From an uncultured Woeseiaceae bacterium (GTDB taxonomy: Bacteria > Pseudomonadota > Gammaproteobacteria > Steroidobacterales > Woeseiaceae): 7,615 bases of DNA. Shown in pieces: positions 5,876 to 7,615 of this stretch. The stretch is taken from contig CALZHX010000331.1 in the NCBI GenBank assembly GCA_945787435.1, positions 1 to 7,615 on the forward strand, given 5' to 3'. The position numbers and the translations under genes are program-made. Each line of letters opens with the position of its first letter. Position 1 is the first letter of the stretch. The notes under the pieces are model-generated. The model did not search any database. It had not been told where the DNA came from and saw nothing but the letters and a program-made list of their open reading frames with translations.

Positions 5876-6267
5876 TGGAATCAGGATTTGGGTTTGGCAA
5901 GCAGGTCGATCTTGAGTTTGATGCTGCTATAGATAAGGTCACCACAGATCTTCAAACGGAAGGGTTCGGCGTACTTTCTGACATCGACGTTGCGGCAAAG
6001 ATGAAAGAAAAGCTCGACATGGACATGCCACGCTACCGTATTCTCGGCGCCTGTAATCCGGCGCTGGCGTATCAGGCTATCTGAGCCGTTCCGGATATCG
6101 GACTATTGTTACCGTGCAACGTGCTCGTTCGGGAAGACAACGAAGGTGCTGTTTGGGTTAGCTTCATGGACCCGAAAAGTGTGCTGTCACTTGTTGATCA
6201 CCCGGGCGTTGAACCGCTCGCAGGTGAGGTGAAGTCGAGACTCGAGCGAGTGCTCGCGATACTTTAA
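5875..6267 (+). pseudogene. DUF302 family protein interrupted by an in-frame TGA at codon 70
   Basis: The first 69 codons (5875-6081) end in YRILGACNPALAYQAI and are followed by TGA (6082-6084). The same frame then continues for 60 sense codons without another stop, starting AVPDIGLLLPCNV, to TAA at 6265-6267. Joined, this is a 130-codon DUF302 protein of normal length, with both family motifs: GACNPALA (C60) before the stop and LLPCNV (C81) after it. DUF302 proteins are small and of unclear function, often linked to thiol or redox genes. The ATG overlaps the arsR stop and has AAGGAG eight bases upstream, so translation should begin efficiently. Options are a recent nonsense or paired-indel mutation, a sequence error, readthrough, or a functional 69-residue fragment. 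Other genes here stop at TGA, so a changed genetic code is unlikely. Confidence 0.8.
6082..6084 (+). other. In-frame TGA splitting the DUF302 reading frame
   Basis: The codon lies between Ile69 and Ala71, where I recall DUF302 proteins usually having Glu or Gln, not Cys. ATC-TGA-GCC could arise from ATC-GAG-GCC by insertion of T and loss of one G, which keeps the frame. A small TCCG-GATAT-CGGA stem follows five bases after the TGA; it looks too short for a bacterial selenocysteine element. Confidence 0.7.
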
Positions 6268-6273
6268 ACGGAT

Positions 6274-6741
6274 CTAGCTAGCGGCTAACTCCGCGTCGTG
6301 TTTGAGGCGCATTACGCGGCCGCGGCTGACGTATAACAAGTCGCTGATCTTGAGGACGAGTGAGTCCTCGTACTTGTCGAGTCGTCCGTCCGCGTAGGCG
6401 ATCTGCCAGAGCAAGGAGACGATGTTCGCTTTCTCGTCTTCACTGAGGTGTTCGTGCAATAACTGCGTGAACTCATGAACCGACACAAGGTCTTCGGCCT
6501 TGTCGCCCGCTTCGTTGACCAGTTCCGCCGCCTCCTCGGGCGACAGGCCGAAACGCGCCTCTATCAATCTCAGGACGTGATCAAACTCACTTTCATCGAA
6601 CACGAAGTCGGCACGCGCGACATCGATCATCAATACGGCAGTTGCCAGCCGCAATGCGGCTTCGCGATCTTCGGCACTCGTGGCGGATTGATCGGTCGAC
6701 GAAATGGTTTCGACGACCTGGACGAATAATCGTTTAATCAC
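6274..6741 (-). CDS. Stand-alone TerB-family protein (COG4103-like)
   Basis: A 155-residue, mainly helical, acidic cytoplasmic protein with no signal peptide or membrane segment. It has the TerB/DjlA-type repeat of helix pairs with acidic loops: A.AVLMIDVARADFVFDESE (34-52) and LLWQIAYADGRLDKYED (110-126). In TerB-like domains such acidic residues (here D40, D45, D118, D122 and neighbours) are thought to bind divalent metal. No other ter genes are visible, so tellurite resistance should not be assumed; stand-alone members are common in proteobacteria and mostly uncharacterised. The start is GTG (6739-6741) with AAGGGA five bases upstream; the nearby ATG at 6759 on the minus strand is out of frame. 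It is convergent with the DUF302 unit, only six bases from its end, and divergent from the secreted protein to the right. Confidence 0.84.
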   Translation of the reverse strand: MIKRLFVQVVETISSTDQSATSAEDREAALRLATAVLMIDVARADFVFDESEFDHVLRLIEARFGLSPEEAAELVNEAGDKAEDLVSVHEFTQLLHEHLSEDEKANIVSLLWQIAYADGRLDKYEDSLVLKISDLLYVSRGRVMRLKHDAELAAS

Positions 6742-6746
6742 TGTTT

Positions 6747-6752
6747 TCCCTT
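6747..6752 (-). promoter_or_regulatory. Ribosome binding site supporting the GTG start of the TerB-family gene
   Basis: AAGGGA on the minus strand lies five bases before GTG at 6741-6739. It is the only ribosome site near a start in this frame. Confidence 0.55.
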
Positions 6753-6757
6753 ATAAA
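6752..6757 (+). promoter_or_regulatory. Possible -10 element for the right-hand secreted protein gene
   Basis: TATAAA matches 5/6 of the sigma70 -10 consensus in the 24-base gap upstream of the first possible start. No convincing -35 box lies 16-18 bp upstream, so this is weak. If used, transcription would start near 6764, favouring a translation start at 6778 or 6820 over 6766. Confidence 0.25.
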
Positions 6758-6819
6758 CATGCGCTATGCGAAAGGCTATGATCGGGCCCAATCGGGAAAG
6801 TTTCAATATCGAGTCCTTT

Positions 6820-7615
6820 GTGAAACCCATCTGCCTTGTGTGCGCAGCGAGCCTGTGCATTGCGCTGCTGTTTCCTGCGTACGCAGGAGCCGGCGAGATT
6901 GCGGGTCTTCGGTCGAATACTCCGCCATCAATTGAGAAACCCATCGAGTTCAGCTTCAGCAACGATCTGCTGGTTCGTGGCGCCGCCGTCGATGATTTCC
7001 GGACGCAACAATTTATCATCGCTGCAACCATCGATGACCGCTGGGAGGTCATATTCGATCACAGTATCCTGACGCTGGTCGACGCAGATGAGCCAGGCCG
7101 GACCGATCAACTTTCCGTAACACTCGGTTATCGATTATTTGATGAAGCAAATCAAAAGACCGTGAACCGCCTCACGACCGGGCTCGGCATACGCAGTTTT
7201 GACAACTTCGGTGGGGAGCGCATACAGAACGGCGCGCACCAGCTTGTGCGTAACAGCGTCGAACTCGTGCCGTACACGGATCTGAACCGCACCGATGCGA
7301 CGGTCTGGCTCGATGTGCAGCGATACTCATTACTAAAAGGCAGCATCGAATCACGGGACTGGCGCTACGGCTACTGGCTGCGTGGCAGCGCACTGTGGTC
7401 AAGCGATGGCCAGCTTGATGCGGCAGCCGGTATCTACGGCATCGCCGGCAAAGGAACAATCGAATTTTGGCTTGGCCTGCGACACGACTGGCGCGCAGGG
7501 TATGAAGCGCCCGTGCTGATCGAGACTGCACTGGCCGAGGAAGATCTCGCGGCTGTATTCGGGCTTCGTTGGGGCTCGATTGTGTTCGAGGCCGTGCGGC
7601 AGTTCGACAACAAAG
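6820..7615 (+). CDS. Secreted outer-membrane beta-barrel-like protein, possibly a divergent LpxR/DUF2219 relative (3' truncated)
   Basis: An open frame runs to the window edge; 265 codons are present. From GTG at 6820, residues 1-22 form a signal peptide (MKPICLVCAASLCIALLFPAYA, cut before GAG), with GAG six bases upstream as a weak ribosome site. In-frame ATGs at 6766 and 6778 would add 18 or 14 residues with no net charge and lack well-placed ribosome sites, but cannot be excluded. The rest alternates polar and hydrophobic residues with many Tyr/Trp/Gly, as in outer-membrane barrels. FSFSND (44-49), T62, and GGERIQNGAH (131-140) resemble the N-D...T...QNxxH pattern of LpxR lipid A 3-O-deacylases, giving possible catalytic H140. 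The family's RPFAGY-type segment is not seen before it. The gene model is firm; the LpxR link is inferred. It could instead be an unrelated barrel. Confidence 0.7.
   Translation, partial: MKPICLVCAASLCIALLFPAYAGAGEIAGLRSNTPPSIEKPIEFSFSNDLLVRGAAVDDFRTQQFIIAATIDDRWEVIFDHSILTLVDADEPGRTDQLSVTLGYRLFDEANQKTVNRLTTGLGIRSFDNFGGERIQNGAHQLVRNSVELVPYTDLNRTDATVWLDVQRYSLLKGSIESRDWRYGYWLRGSALWSSDGQLDAAAGIYGIAGKGTIEFWLGLRHDWRAGYEAPVLIETALAEEDLAAVFGLRWGSIVFEAVRQFDNK

Noticed and set aside
6082..6098. Selenocysteine codon with a downstream SECIS
   Set aside because: The stem after TGA is only four base pairs, the family does not carry Cys at this position as far as I recall, and no selenoprotein machinery is visible. 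Kept only as a remote option.
6243..6257. GCGAG/CTCGC inverted repeat as terminator of the DUF302 unit
   Set aside because: It lies in the last codons of the reading frame, the possible loop is very small and no T-tract follows.
5875..6267. Alternative genetic code with TGA as a sense codon
   Set aside because: TGA properly ends comM, the RND gene and the arsR gene in this same window.
6274..6741. Tellurite-resistance operon
   Set aside because: Only a TerB-like gene is present; no other ter genes are seen on either side.

Overview
The window (about 57% GC by eye) looks like a chromosomal segment of a Gammaproteobacterium or close relative. It has a ComM-type ATPase tail beside a membrane-anchored cytochrome c5, LolA-like and outer-membrane barrel proteins of a Gram-negative envelope, and a stand-alone TerB-family protein. 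There are no insertion sequences, tRNAs, rRNAs, CRISPR arrays or phage genes. No lineage can be named from sequence reading alone.

Layout, left to right. Bases 1-192 (+) are the C-terminal end of ComM/YifB. Its stop overlaps, tail to tail, the end of a cytochrome c5-like gene (176-691, -). After a gap of about 105 bp with a strong GC hairpin comes a tightly packed three-gene operon on the minus strand, transcribed 5402 to 797. It encodes an RND/MMPL-type inner-membrane exporter (2811-5402), a periplasmic LolA-like 'outer membrane lipoprotein-sorting' protein (1993-2793), and an outer-membrane beta-barrel of the DUF1302/porin type (797-1978). Together they cover inner membrane, periplasm and outer membrane, so they probably form one envelope export or lipid-trafficking route. 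The substrate is unknown.

A compact AT-rich control region (5403-5551) separates this operon from a divergent plus-strand unit. That unit has an ArsR-family repressor of the BigR/SqrR dithiol type (5552-5875) and a DUF302 gene (5875-6267) interrupted by an in-frame TGA. The control region holds three CTAAATTA repeats spaced exactly 15 bp apart and a perfect ATTAGC-N4-GCTAAT palindrome, overlapping recognisable promoters in both directions. The simplest model is that the ArsR protein represses both itself plus DUF302 and the exporter operon, and releases when its two cysteines (C30 and C96) are oxidised or bridged by reactive sulfur species.

To the right lie a stand-alone TerB-family gene (6274-6741, -) and a divergent, right-truncated secreted protein (about 6820 to the window end, +). 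The latter carries a GGxxxQNxAH motif and an upstream ND...T pattern that resemble the LpxR (lipid A 3-O-deacylase, DUF2219) family.

Most noteworthy are the thiol-switch repressor with its phased operator array controlling an RND/LolA-like/barrel export system, the split DUF302 gene, and the divergent LpxR-like protein.
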